Assembly: GCA_903839965.1 (NCBI GenBank)
Contig: CAIMEK010000152.1
Span: 1-14,528, forward strand
From: an uncultured Acetobacteraceae bacterium
GTDB taxonomy: Bacteria; Pseudomonadota; Alphaproteobacteria; Acetobacterales; Acetobacteraceae
Length of the DNA stretch: 14,528 bases
Direction: 5' to 3'
The notes beneath the pieces are model-generated. The model saw only the letters and a program-made list of their open reading frames with translations, ran no database searches and had not been told where the DNA came from. Positions 1 through 6,976 of the stretch are shown one piece after another; positions within the stretch are counted from its first letter, which is position 1; each line of letters opens with the position of its first letter. Made by a program: the position numbers and the translations under genes.

Positions 1-87
1 CGTCCGTCTTCGGCGAAGTGCGCGCGTTGCCGCCCCGCCGCCTCGCGCGCGCAGGGTTGGCGTGGCGGCTGCGCGCCAAACCAGGCC

Positions 88-116
88 AAACCCGAATTCC
101 TTCGGAATTCGGGTTT
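88..116 (-). terminator. Hairpin terminator after the nucleoside hydrolase gene
   Basis: A perfect 13-bp inverted repeat (AAACCCGAATTCC and its complement) around a 3-nt loop begins 2 nt past the nucleoside hydrolase stop codon, read on the minus strand. The minus-strand 3' side ends in only TTT before GGCC, so the U-tract is short. The position right after the stop makes a terminator or mRNA 3'-end stabiliser the likely role. Nothing else can be supported in bases 1-117. Confidence 0.6.
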
Positions 117-117
117 A

Positions 118-1062
118 TCACGAATAGGAAAGCACGGTCGCCACCACGTGATCGATCAACCGGCGGGCCTCGGTGCGAATGGCGACCAGTGCATTGGCCT
201 CGCCCACGCCGCGGTCCGCCCGGCCCTGCGGGGTCAGCGTGCGCAGGTCGCACACCGTCATGCCGCGCGTCAGCCGGCCGTTCAGCTCCACGTCCACATG
301 GCAGGGACGATATTCGATCAGCCCTTCCTGCGCATACGGCACGATGGCGCAGACGTCGTGCATCGGCGCGATGTCGAAGCCGAACCGATCGCGCTGCTTG
401 CCCAGGTAGAAGGCGAGCAGTTCGCCCATGTGTCGCGCCACGCGCCCGCCGCCGAGCAGCCGGTTGACGTCCGCCTCGTTGGTGCCGGTGACCGAAGTGA
501 CGTTGTAGCCCGCCATACGGATCGGCGCGCCGCAGGCGAACATCTCCGCCGCCGCCTCGGGGTCGCACCACACGTTGTACTCGGCCACCGGCGTGATGTT
601 GCCGAGCGCGGTGGAGCCGCCCATGACGGTGATCTCGCGCAGCCAGGAGGCGAAACGCGGCTCCTTCTTGATGGCCAGCGCCACATTGGTGGCCGGGCCG
701 ATCACCGCCAGCACCAGTTCGCCGCGGTGGGTGCTGGCCATGTCGATCAGGAAGTCCACGGCGTGCGCCGCCACCGGGGCCCGATCCGGCTCCGGCAGGT
801 CGGTGCCGTCCAGGCCGCTCTTGCCGTGCGCGTTCACCACCAGCGCCTTGCGCCCCACCAGCGGGTCGGCGCAGCCCTGGGCCAGCGGCACCACGAGCCC
901 GGCCAGCGTCAGCACCGAAAGCGCGTTGCGGGTGACGTTCTCGATGGTGTTGTTGCCGTGGCAGGTGGTGACGCCGACAAGGTCCAAATGCTTCGCCGCG
1001 TAGAGGATCGCGACGGCGTCATCGTGGCCGGGATCGCAGTCGATCAGGATTTTCGTTCGCAT
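118..1062 (-). CDS. Nucleoside hydrolase (IUNH family)
   Basis: This 314-residue protein is an inosine-uridine-type nucleoside N-ribohydrolase, which cleaves the N-glycosidic bond of ribonucleosides to free base and ribose. The family's calcium-binding DxDPxxDD motif is at residues 8-15. The TVMGG stretch is at 145-149, the substrate-binding EYNVWCDPEAA segment at 161-171, and the late HD pair (active-site His and Ca-ligand Asp) at 235-236. The length is normal for the family, there is no signal peptide, and it should be cytosolic. The chosen ATG at 1062 starts the conserved N-terminus and has GGGAGG upstream. The frame stays open for a further 82 codons, but that extension is not conserved-looking. 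It is divergent from the alpha/beta hydrolase gene. Base preference cannot be read from sequence. The family call is near certain; the specific substrate is unknown. Confidence 0.93.
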   Translation of the reverse strand: MRTKILIDCDPGHDDAVAILYAAKHLDLVGVTTCHGNNTIENVTRNALSVLTLAGLVVPLAQGCADPLVGRKALVVNAHGKSGLDGTDLPEPDRAPVAAHAVDFLIDMASTHRGELVLAVIGPATNVALAIKKEPRFASWLREITVMGGSTALGNITPVAEYNVWCDPEAAAEMFACGAPIRMAGYNVTSVTGTNEADVNRLLGGGRVARHMGELLAFYLGKQRDRFGFDIAPMHDVCAIVPYAQEGLIEYRPCHVDVELNGRLTRGMTVCDLRTLTPQGRADRGVGEANALVAIRTEARRLIDHVVATVLSYS

Positions 1063-1104
1063 GATGTTCCCTCCCGGCATGAGCCGGATGAACGGTTGAT
1101 TGAG

Positions 1105-1132
1105 CGATCGCCGGGGCAAGCCGCCCCGATCG
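1105..1132. promoter_or_regulatory. Inverted repeat in the divergent promoter gap
   Basis: An interrupted inverted repeat, CGATC..GGGGC / GCCCC GATCG with a 3-nt bulge in the left arm and a 5-nt spacer, lies in the 173-nt gap between the nucleoside hydrolase and alpha/beta hydrolase starts. It could be an operator shared by the two divergent genes, or a chance structure in GC-rich DNA. No convincing -35/-10 pair could be assigned in the gap. Confidence 0.25.
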
Positions 1133-1235
1133 AAGGTTTGCGCCGCGCCGTGCAGGCAGCGCAGATCCCGGCTTTGCAGCGCCCCCGCATCGGCCGCATC
1201 ATGGCGCGCGCGTTCAGCCAGAGGAAGCCTGCAGC

Positions 1236-2102
1236 ATGTATGCAACCGTTCGCGACACCACGCTGTATTTCGATGTCGAGGGCATGGGCCTGGTGCCGGA
1301 TGGCGCACGCATGGCCGAGCGTCCGGTCGGCTTCGTCATCCATGGCGGCCCGGGGGGCGACCACAGCGGCTTCAAGCCGTCGTTCAGTCCGCTCGCGGAA
1401 CGCATGCAACTGGTCTATTTCGACCACCGCGGCCAGGGCCGTTCGGCGGCCGGCGATCCGGCGAAATACACGCTCGACGAAAACGTCGAGGACATGGAGG
1501 CGCTGCGCCGCCATCTCGGCCTCGGCCCGATCGTATCGATCGGCACCAGCTACGGCGGCATGGTGGCGATGGCGCATGCGGCGCGCTATCCGGCGTCGGT
1601 GTCGCACCTCGTCCTGATCGTCACCGCCGCGCATAACGGTTTCATGGCGCGCTCGCGGCAGATCGTCGCCGAGCGCGGCGACGACGAACAGCAGCGCGTC
1701 GTCGCCATGCTGTATCGCGGCGAACTCGATGGCGTGGAGAAACTTCGGCACTACTACGACGTGATGGGACCGATGTATTCGCTGACCCACGATCCCGTGG
1801 CGGCGGCGAAGGCGCGCAGCCGGGGCATCCTGACGCCGATCGCGCTCAACCGGGCGTTCGCGCCCGACGGCTGGATGCAGGGTTATGATCTTCGTCCGGA
1901 ACTGCGCAACATCACCGCCACGACGCTGATTCTGGCGGGTCGGCACGACTGGATCTGCCCGCCGGAATTCTCCGAGGAGATCCATCGGCTGATTCCCCAC
2001 TCCGACCTGCGCATCTTCGAGGCCAGCAGCCATTCCATCCGCGCCGACGAGCCGGCCGCCATGATCGACGCCGTCGCCGGCTTCCTGGTGTACCGTCGAT
2101 GA
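1236..2102 (+). CDS. Alpha/beta hydrolase, proline iminopeptidase-like (S33 type)
   Basis: This 288-residue serine hydrolase has the alpha/beta fold. The HGGPGG oxyanion-loop motif at 36-41 is typical of the proline iminopeptidase / S33 group. The sequence YFDHRGQGRS at 61-70 is the usual strand that follows. The nucleophile elbow GTSYG at 103-107 puts the nucleophile at Ser105. Asp238 (in GRHDWICPP) and His266 (in SSHSIRADEP) complete the triad. There is no signal peptide, so it is probably cytosolic. The ATG at 1236 is preceded by AGAGGAAG at a good distance. The stop overlaps the start of the SDR gene (ATGA), so the two are co-translated. The partner suggests catabolism of a small ester, lactone, amide or peptide substrate. 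Family members cannot be assigned a substrate from sequence; aminopeptidase activity is only one option. Confidence 0.88.
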   Translation: MYATVRDTTLYFDVEGMGLVPDGARMAERPVGFVIHGGPGGDHSGFKPSFSPLAERMQLVYFDHRGQGRSAAGDPAKYTLDENVEDMEALRRHLGLGPIVSIGTSYGGMVAMAHAARYPASVSHLVLIVTAAHNGFMARSRQIVAERGDDEQQRVVAMLYRGELDGVEKLRHYYDVMGPMYSLTHDPVAAAKARSRGILTPIALNRAFAPDGWMQGYDLRPELRNITATTLILAGRHDWICPPEFSEEIHRLIPHSDLRIFEASSHSIRADEPAAMIDAVAGFLVYRR

Positions 2103-2908
2103 CAGCGCAAGCCAGCATGGAGAACACGTATCCGCCGATCGCCCTGTTCGACCTGAGCGGGCGCCGCGCGCTGGTGACCGGCGCCAGGCGCGGCATCGGC
2201 CGCGCCATCGCCGAAGCCCTGGCGGCGCAGGGGGCGGAGGTCGCCGTGCACCACGCGGGCGCCGCGGAGGAGGCGGCCGATGCGCGGGATGTGGTGGCGC
2301 GGGTGTGTGCGCGCGGCGGCAAGGCCGTGGCGTTCGCGGCGGACTTCGCCGCGGCGGGCGCCGGCACCGGGCTCGCCACGCGGCTCGGGGCCGAATTCGG
2401 CCCGATCGACATATTGGTGCTGAACGCTTCGATCGAACTGCTTGAGCCGCCGGAGGAGATATCGACCGAGCATTTCGACCGGCAGATCGCCATCAACCTG
2501 CGGGCTCCGCTGGAACTATTGCAGGTGATGTTGCCCGCCATGAAGCAGCGCGGCTGGGGGCGGGTGGTGACGATCGGCAGCGTGCAGCAGGTCAAGCCGC
2601 ATCCGGAAATGCTGGTCTACGCCGGCGCGAAATCGGCGCAGGAGAACTGGGTCCGCAACCTCGCCCGCCACATCGGCGCCTGCGGCGTGACCGTGAACAA
2701 CCTGGCGCCCGGCGCGATCTGGACGGCGCGCAACGACCGCTTCCTCTCCGACAGGGAATTCCGGGAAAACCTGGAGCGCGCCATCCCGATCGGCCGGGTC
2801 GGCTGCCCGGACGACCTCGTGGGCGCGGCGCTGCTGCTGTGCTCGGACGCCGGGCGCTACATCAACGGCGCCGACATTCTCGTCGATGGCGGCATGGCCG
2901 TCGCTTAG
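2099..2908 (+). CDS. SDR family NAD(P)-dependent oxidoreductase
   Basis: This 269-residue classical short-chain dehydrogenase/reductase resembles FabG-like enzymes. The Rossmann motif TGARRGIG is at 27-34. The structural NNAG position reads LNAS at 108-111. The catalytic set is Ser161, Tyr174 and Lys178 (YAGAK). The C-terminal INGADILVDGGMAVA is the typical SDR ending. It should reduce a carbonyl or oxidise an alcohol on a small molecule with NAD(P). The start overlaps the preceding hydrolase stop by 4 nt, implying translational coupling; a second in-frame ATG at 2117 is possible, and neither start has a strong Shine-Dalgarno. The hydrolase-SDR pair looks like a small catabolic operon, divergent from the nucleoside hydrolase. 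A functional link between those two units is only inferred from proximity. The substrate is unknown. Confidence 0.9.
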   Translation: MTAQASMENTYPPIALFDLSGRRALVTGARRGIGRAIAEALAAQGAEVAVHHAGAAEEAADARDVVARVCARGGKAVAFAADFAAAGAGTGLATRLGAEFGPIDILVLNASIELLEPPEEISTEHFDRQIAINLRAPLELLQVMLPAMKQRGWGRVVTIGSVQQVKPHPEMLVYAGAKSAQENWVRNLARHIGACGVTVNNLAPGAIWTARNDRFLSDREFRENLERAIPIGRVGCPDDLVGAALLLCSDAGRYINGADILVDGGMAVA

Positions 2909-2965
2909 CGGCTGGCCGGCGGCGAAAAATCGAGCCCGGTTGGCGGCGCGCCAGACTTTTTCCAT

Positions 2966-3040
2966 CGGGGTGTCCCCGCAAGTGCAGGAAGGAAGGCAAG
3001 GGGTTTCACCCCTTGACCCCAATCAAGGCGGAGCCTTGAT
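2966..3040. repeat. Cluster of three short hairpins downstream of the SDR gene
   Basis: Three small inverted repeats sit in the convergent gap. CGGGG-TGT-CCCCG is at 2966-2978. CAAGGGG-TTTCA-CCCCTTG (7-bp stem) is at 2997-3015. ATCAAGGC-GGA-GCCTTGAT (8-bp stem) is at 3022-3040. The last is followed by AATCCATTCCTTTTTC, a delayed T-rich stretch, and could serve as the terminator of the hydrolase-SDR operon. No open reading frame in this stretch looks like a gene. Confidence 0.5.
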
Positions 3041-3056
3041 AATCCATTCCTTTTTC

Positions 3057-3118
3057 TGGCTGCGCCAGCAGCCATCAAATGATATCGGGGTTACATTCAA
3101 AAGCTGCTGGCGCAGCCA
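3057..3118. repeat. 16-bp perfect inverted repeat with 30-nt loop
   Basis: The arms TGGCTGCGCCAGCAGC (3057-3072) and its exact complement (3103-3118) enclose 30 nt of clearly lower GC content. Outside the arms the pairing continues as TTTTTC with GAAAAA after a single bulged base, giving about 22 bp in all. The A/T tracts lie at the base of the stem, with the Ts on the 5' side and the As on the 3' side on either strand, so this is not a canonical terminator. Each arm can also fold on itself (5-bp stems). Candidate roles are a cruciform, a MITE-like remnant or a dispersed intergenic repeat. Confidence 0.6.
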
Positions 3119-3138
3119 AGAAAAATAATGGGTTCCAA

Positions 3139-3202
3139 GGGCCTCCCGGCCCGTCGCGCGAAGGCGCGCGGCGGACTTGGCGGGTCCAGTGCAGCGCCCT
3201 GG
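3139..3202. repeat. Three GC-rich hairpins next to the ftsH stop codon
   Basis: GGGCC-TCCC-GGCCC is at 3139-3152, CGCGCG-AAGG-CGCGCG at 3155-3170, and CCAGTGC-AGC-GCCCTGG at 3186-3202 (one mismatch). The last begins 7 nt past the ftsH stop codon when read on the minus strand and may act as its mRNA 3' end, although no U-tract follows. The wording resembles the GGGTCCAGGG...CCCTGG intergenic motif I associate with acetic-acid-bacterium relatives; that is recall, not a search. Confidence 0.4.
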
Positions 3203-3209
3203 CCTTACT

Positions 3210-5015
3210 TCAATCCGGCTTCGGTATCTGCTCCGCCGTCAGCGTCTCCTGAGCCAGCAGCCGCTCGGCCCCCTCGTCCAACTTCGCCCGGTTCGCCCGC
3301 AGCACGCCGAGCGCCCGTTCTAGCCCATGTTCCAGGATGGTCCGCACGACCTGGTCGATTTCGCGCGCGGTCTGTTCGGAATACCGCCGCGGCCGCCAGA
3401 AGGCTCCGGGCTGGTCGAGGAAATGGCCTTCCTCGGTGTCCCAGGCCACCGGTCCCAGCTTGTCGTCCATGCCGTAGCGCAGCACCATGCCGCGGGCGAT
3501 GTCGGTGGCGCGCGCGATGTCGTCGGCCGCGCCGGTGGAGATGTCGGGGCCGATCAGGATTTCCGCGGCGCGTCCGCCCATCAGCACCGTCAGTTTCGCC
3601 TCCAGCTCGCTGCGTCCCATCAGGAAGCGGTCCTCGGTCGGCCGCGACAGCGTGTAGCCCAGGGCGCCGATGCCGCGCGGAATGATGGAGACCTTGGTGA
3701 CCGGATCGGCGCCCGGGGTTGCCATGGCCACCAGCGCGTGGCCCATCTCGTGGTAGGCGACGATGCGCCGCTCGCGCGGGATCATCACGCGCGAGCGCTT
3801 CTCCAGCCCGGCGACGATGCGCTCCACCGCCGCGACGAAATCCTCCATGCCGATGGCGTCGGCCTTGCGCCTGGTCGCGTGCACCGCCGCCTCGTTGGCG
3901 AGGTTGGCCAGGTCGGCGCCGGTGAAGCCGGGCGTCATCGCGGCGATCTCCGCCAGGTCCACATCCGCCGCCAGCGTGAGCGTCACCGTGTGGACCTTGA
4001 GGATGTCGATGCGGCCCTGTTTCTCGGGCCGGTCCACCAGCACCTGACGGTCGAAGCGGCCGGCCCGCAGCAGCGCCGGATCGAGGATTTCGGGGCGGTT
4101 GGTGGCGGCCAGGATGACCACCGCGACCGAGCGGTCGAACCCGTCCATCTCGGCCAGCAACTGGTTGAGTGTCTGCTCCTTCTCGTCCTGCCCGCTCACC
4201 GGCGAGGCGTGGCGGGCCCGGCCGAGCGCATCGAGTTCGTCGATGAAGATGATGCAGGGGGCCACCTTGCGGGCCTGCTCGAACAGGTCGCGCACCCGCG
4301 CCGCGCCGACGCCGACGAACATCTCGACGAACTCGGCGCCGTTGGTGGCGAAGAACGGCACCCCCGCCTCGCCCGCCACGGCGCGCGCCAGCAGCGTCTT
4401 GCCGGTGCCGGGGGGGCCCACCAGCAGCACGCCGCGCGGCACATGCGCGCCGAGCCGGGTGAATTCGCCCGGACGCTTCAGGAAATCGACGATCTCGCGC
4501 AGTTCCTCCTTGGCCTCGTCCACCCCGGCGACATCGTCGAACGTCGTCTTCACGTCGGTCTCGGCGACCAGCTTGGCTTTGCTGCGGCCGACCGAAAGCA
4601 GTCCGCCCCCGAGCATGCCGCCGCCACGTCCGCCGGACATCAACCGCCCGGCGATGAGCCAGATGCCGACGAACAGCAGCGGCGGCAGAATCCACGCCAG
4701 CACCTGGCTGAACGCCCCCACGGCGGGTGCGCCCGAATACTCCACGCCATGGCGGGACAATTCGGCGGCGATGTTGGTGGGCACGCGCTCGGTGACGAAG
4801 CCGGTGGTGCCGTCCGGCAGCTTGTCCTTCAGCTCGCCGCGGATGCTGTCGCCGGTTACCGTGACGCGCGCGACCCTGCCCGCGTCGAGCCATTGCTGGA
4901 ACTGGCTGTACGGCACCGGGCCGGCCGTCGGGGAGCCGAACTGGCCGAACCCGAGCAGCACCATCCCGAGGATCGCGGCCAGCCAGAGGAACCGGAGGTG
5001 AGGCAGCTTGGGCAT
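3210..5015 (-). CDS. ftsH: ATP-dependent zinc metalloprotease FtsH
   Basis: This 601-residue membrane-bound AAA+ protease degrades misfolded membrane proteins and short-lived regulators. Two membrane segments, at about 9-24 and 105-122, flank a small periplasmic domain. The AAA domain has Walker A GPPGTGKT at 200-207, pore loop FVGVG at 233-237 and Walker B IIFIDE at 255-260. The second region of homology ends in GRFDR at 319-323 with the arginine fingers. The zinc site HEMGH is at 422-426, with Asp499 in STGAADDIARAT as the likely third ligand. All catalytic residues are present. It is somewhat shorter than housekeeping FtsH (about 640 residues), with little tail after the protease domain. 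That, and its position 25 nt downstream of the Usp gene, suggest a secondary, stress-linked paralogue. The ATG at 5015 gives the hydrophobic N-terminus; its Shine-Dalgarno is weak, so coupling to the Usp gene is plausible. Confidence 0.95.
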   Translation of the reverse strand: MPKLPHLRFLWLAAILGMVLLGFGQFGSPTAGPVPYSQFQQWLDAGRVARVTVTGDSIRGELKDKLPDGTTGFVTERVPTNIAAELSRHGVEYSGAPAVGAFSQVLAWILPPLLFVGIWLIAGRLMSGGRGGGMLGGGLLSVGRSKAKLVAETDVKTTFDDVAGVDEAKEELREIVDFLKRPGEFTRLGAHVPRGVLLVGPPGTGKTLLARAVAGEAGVPFFATNGAEFVEMFVGVGAARVRDLFEQARKVAPCIIFIDELDALGRARHASPVSGQDEKEQTLNQLLAEMDGFDRSVAVVILAATNRPEILDPALLRAGRFDRQVLVDRPEKQGRIDILKVHTVTLTLAADVDLAEIAAMTPGFTGADLANLANEAAVHATRRKADAIGMEDFVAAVERIVAGLEKRSRVMIPRERRIVAYHEMGHALVAMATPGADPVTKVSIIPRGIGALGYTLSRPTEDRFLMGRSELEAKLTVLMGGRAAEILIGPDISTGAADDIARATDIARGMVLRYGMDDKLGPVAWDTEEGHFLDQPGAFWRPRRYSEQTAREIDQVVRTILEHGLERALGVLRANRAKLDEGAERLLAQETLTAEQIPKPD

Positions 5016-5040
5016 GCCGATGGGGGGTCCGGCGCGGGCT

Positions 5041-5907
5041 TCAGTGCGCCATCAGCACCGGAATGTCGACGCCGGCCAGAATGCGCTGGGTGAAACCGCC
5101 GAACACCACTTCGCGCAACCGGCTATGGCTGTAGCCGCCCATGACGATCAGGCTGGCCTGCAGGCGGGCGGCCTCCTGCAGCAGCACGTCCACCGGGCGG
5201 CGGCGCTCACGGCCGAGCTGGCGGACGGAGGTGTTCGGATTGTGCCAGCGCAGGCTGCGCAGCAAGCGGTCGGAGGTGGATTCGCGGGGCTCGTCCTCCT
5301 CGACGACCGAGACGATCACCACCCGCTCGGCGCGCTCCAGCAGGGGCACCGCGGCGGCCACCGCGCGAGCGGCCTCCGGCGCGTCCTTCCAGGCAATGAC
5401 GATGGTGCCCAGCAGCGTCTGCGGGGCCTGCGGCGGCGCCACCAGCAACGGCCGGCCGGTGTCCATCAAGGCCGCCTCCAGCACCTCCATCGCCATCTCC
5501 CGCCCGGGCTGTGCCCGCCCGACCACCACGAGGTCGGCGAAGCGGCCGTATTCGGAAATCCACTGGGCGTCGCTGCCGGTTTCCACCGAGAACTCGGCCG
5601 TGAGCCCCTCGGCCCGCCCCGCCGCCGTGCGCGGGATCGCGTTGCGGTCGCAGAAGTCCTCCACCAACTGCCAGGCGCTGCCCTCGATCTGCTTCGACTC
5701 AGCCTCCAGCTTGTCGACCACGCCCTGCACCGCGCCGCCGCCGCCGAGGCCACCGGTGGACATCGAGATGACGACCTCGGTCACATCCACGCGCACGTGC
5801 AGGAACTCCAGGTGTGCGCCCGACGGCCGCGCGGCCAGCTTTGCCGTCTCGAACACCGTTTCGTCGGACGCGGAGCCGGTTGCCGGAACCAGGATGTACT
5901 TGTACAT
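5041..5907 (-). CDS. Universal stress protein with tandem UspA domains
   Basis: This 288-residue cytosolic protein has two UspA folds. The N-terminal domain (about 1-158) starts with MYKYILVPATGS and contains ADLVVVGR before its last strand. The C-terminal domain (about 165-288) starts GTIVIAWKDAPEAARAV and carries GGYSHSRLREVVFGGFT at 257-273. That matches the G2xG9xG(S/T) ATP-binding signature of ATP-type Usps; the N-terminal copy lacks it. The start at 5907 has GGAGGA 8 nt upstream; the frame is open for another 40 codons, which look non-coding. It is first in a leftward operon with ftsH and is divergent from the CBS-BON gene. Such Usps are commonly induced by oxygen limitation or other stress, and the FNR-type box upstream fits. 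The role as an ATP-binding stress factor is inferred. Confidence 0.92.
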   Translation of the reverse strand: MYKYILVPATGSASDETVFETAKLAARPSGAHLEFLHVRVDVTEVVISMSTGGLGGGGAVQGVVDKLEAESKQIEGSAWQLVEDFCDRNAIPRTAAGRAEGLTAEFSVETGSDAQWISEYGRFADLVVVGRAQPGREMAMEVLEAALMDTGRPLLVAPPQAPQTLLGTIVIAWKDAPEAARAVAAAVPLLERAERVVIVSVVEEDEPRESTSDRLLRSLRWHNPNTSVRQLGRERRRPVDVLLQEAARLQASLIVMGGYSHSRLREVVFGGFTQRILAGVDIPVLMAH

Positions 5908-5995
5908 CGCGCAAGTCCTCCATGCGGCAGACCAGTGGCCTGCTCGGCCAGGTATGCGGCTGGAGTTAAGCACGGAACGCGCGCAGCTGTCGTGC

Positions 5996-6009
5996 GTGAT
6001 CCAAATCAA
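5996..6009. promoter_or_regulatory. FNR/FixK/CRP-family box between the Usp and CBS-BON genes
   Basis: GTGAT-CCAA-ATCAA matches the FNR/FixK consensus TTGAT-N4-ATCAA at 9 of 10 positions. Its centre (6002.5) lies about 41 nt upstream of the start site predicted by a -10-like CATACT at 6032-6037. That is the classic class II activator position for the rightward CBS-BON gene. The same box is about 90 nt upstream of the Usp start on the other strand, where a weak TTAACT (5964-5969) is the only -10 candidate seen. The regulator gene is not in the window. Confidence 0.6.
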
Positions 6010-6068
6010 TGCCGCGGTCCGTGTCAAAGATCATACTGCAAGCGTCGCAAAAAAGGAGGGAGCGTGCC

Positions 6069-6782
6069 ATGAACGCAGGCGACGTGATGATTCGTGAGGT
6101 CGTAACGGTCGGCCCCGATACCCCGGTGATGCATATCGCCCAGTTGCTGCTCTCCCACGGCATTTCCGGCGTTCCCGTGGTCGATGACGAGGGCACCCTG
6201 GTGGGGCTCGTCAGCGAAGGCGACCTGTTGCGCCGCGTCGAGATCGGCACCGAACGGCGACGCGGCAGCTGGCGCGCATTCTTCACCGGCACCGCGACGC
6301 TGGCCGAGGAATATGTCCGCTCGCACGGCACCGTCGCGCGCGACATCATGACGCGCGACGTCGTTTCGGTCAGCCGCACCACGCCGCTCGGCGAAATCGC
6401 CGACCTGATGGAGCAGAAGCACATCAAGCGCGTGCCGGTGCTGGAGGAGGGCCGCCTGGTCGGCCTGGTCAGCCGTTCGAACCTGTTGCGCGCCTTCGCC
6501 TCGCAGCGGGCCGAGCCCAGTGCATCGGCGGCGGACGATTCGGCGCTGCGCGAGGCCCTGCTGGCCGAACTGGGGCGGCAGGTCTGGAGCCGGCGCACCG
6601 AGAATACGGTCGTCGTGACCGACGGCGTCGTGCATCTCTGGGGCCTGGTGGCCACGCCCGAGGAAATGCGCGCCGTCGAACTGGCGGCGCAGGGAGTCGC
6701 CGGGGTGAAGGGGGTGCGCAACCACATGATCGTGCTCTCCGAAGAGTCCTTTCCGCTGTTCCCGGGTTCCGCCGCGATCTGA
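6069..6782 (+). CDS. CBS-pair and BON domain protein
   Basis: This 237-residue soluble protein has two CBS motifs and a C-terminal BON domain. CBS1 is at about 1-60 (MNAGDVMIREVVTVGPDTPV, then GISGVPVVDDEGTLVGLVSEGDLL). CBS2 is at about 92-147 (ARDIMTRDVVSVSRTTPL, then KRVPVLEEGRLVGLVSRSNLL). The BON domain at about 163-225 has VVVTDGVVHLWGLVATPEE and VKGVRNHMIVL. CBS pairs usually bind adenine nucleotides such as AMP, ATP or SAM. BON domains are thought to contact membranes or partner proteins, here without an export signal. The chosen ATG at 6069 has a strong AGGAGGG; an upstream in-frame start at 6009 is rejected because it falls in the promoter. It is divergent from usp-ftsH, with which it probably shares a stress regulon. 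The partner and exact function are unknown. Confidence 0.9.
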   Translation: MNAGDVMIREVVTVGPDTPVMHIAQLLLSHGISGVPVVDDEGTLVGLVSEGDLLRRVEIGTERRRGSWRAFFTGTATLAEEYVRSHGTVARDIMTRDVVSVSRTTPLGEIADLMEQKHIKRVPVLEEGRLVGLVSRSNLLRAFASQRAEPSASAADDSALREALLAELGRQVWSRRTENTVVVTDGVVHLWGLVATPEEMRAVELAAQGVAGVKGVRNHMIVLSEESFPLFPGSAAI

Positions 6783-6798
6783 ACGACGGCCGGCAAGC

Positions 6799-6850
6799 GA
6801 TGCGCGAGCGCATCATCGTGGCCGCCAGGGACCGACGAGGACGGGCGGCC
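6799..6850 (+). repeat. Two hairpins after the CBS-BON gene
   Basis: GATGCGC-GA-GCGCATC is at 6799-6814, and GGCCGCC / GGCGGCC arms lie at 6820-6826 and 6844-6850 around a 17-nt loop. They begin 16 nt past the stop codon and may define the mRNA 3' end, but no U-tract follows. The rest of the 273-nt gap up to the first binding-protein gene holds the promoter and leader listed separately; no gene is seen. Confidence 0.35.
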
Positions 6851-6927
6851 GGGCATGAGCGAAATCCGGCAGGCCAACGCCGCCGGCCGTGGCAGCGATT
6901 TGCCCTTGGCCTCGACTGCGGCGGGGA

Positions 6928-6957
6928 TTGCCTCGTTCACCGATTGGTGAGCATATC
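6928..6957 (+). promoter_or_regulatory. Candidate promoter of SBP1
   Basis: TTGCCT (6928-6933), an 18-nt spacer and CATATC (6952-6957) lie where matching elements precede SBP2 and SBP3, with 98 nt between the -10 and the ATG. The -10 match is weaker than in the other copies. The spacer contains the inverted repeat TCACC-GATT-GGTGA (6937-6950), operator-like and absent from the other two promoters. Support is mainly positional, by comparison with the better-conserved pair. Confidence 0.4.
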
Positions 6958-6976
6958 TGCATCTAAGCGGTTATGT

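Noticed and set aside
1..117. Possible gene end at the left edge
   Set aside because: Short frames are open there, but none has a recognisable protein signature, so nothing can be supported.
1063..1308. N-terminal extension of the nucleoside hydrolase by 82 codons
   Set aside because: The DxDPxxDD motif belongs at the very N-terminus of this family, and the ATG at 1062 has a good GGGAGG upstream.
2966..3202. Possible CRISPR array in the hairpin-rich gap
   Set aside because: The repeats are inverted, of different sequence and irregularly spaced; there are no direct repeats with regular spacers.
3128..3685. 185-codon plus-strand frame starting in the convergent gap
   Set aside because: Arg/Pro/Ala-rich low-complexity translation overlapping ftsH on the other strand; a compositional artefact.
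3327..5093. Open frame of 588 codons antisense to ftsH
   Set aside because: It mirrors the codon bias of ftsH on the opposite strand, is rich in His/Arg/Gly/Ala/Gln as such shadows are, and has no recognisable motif.
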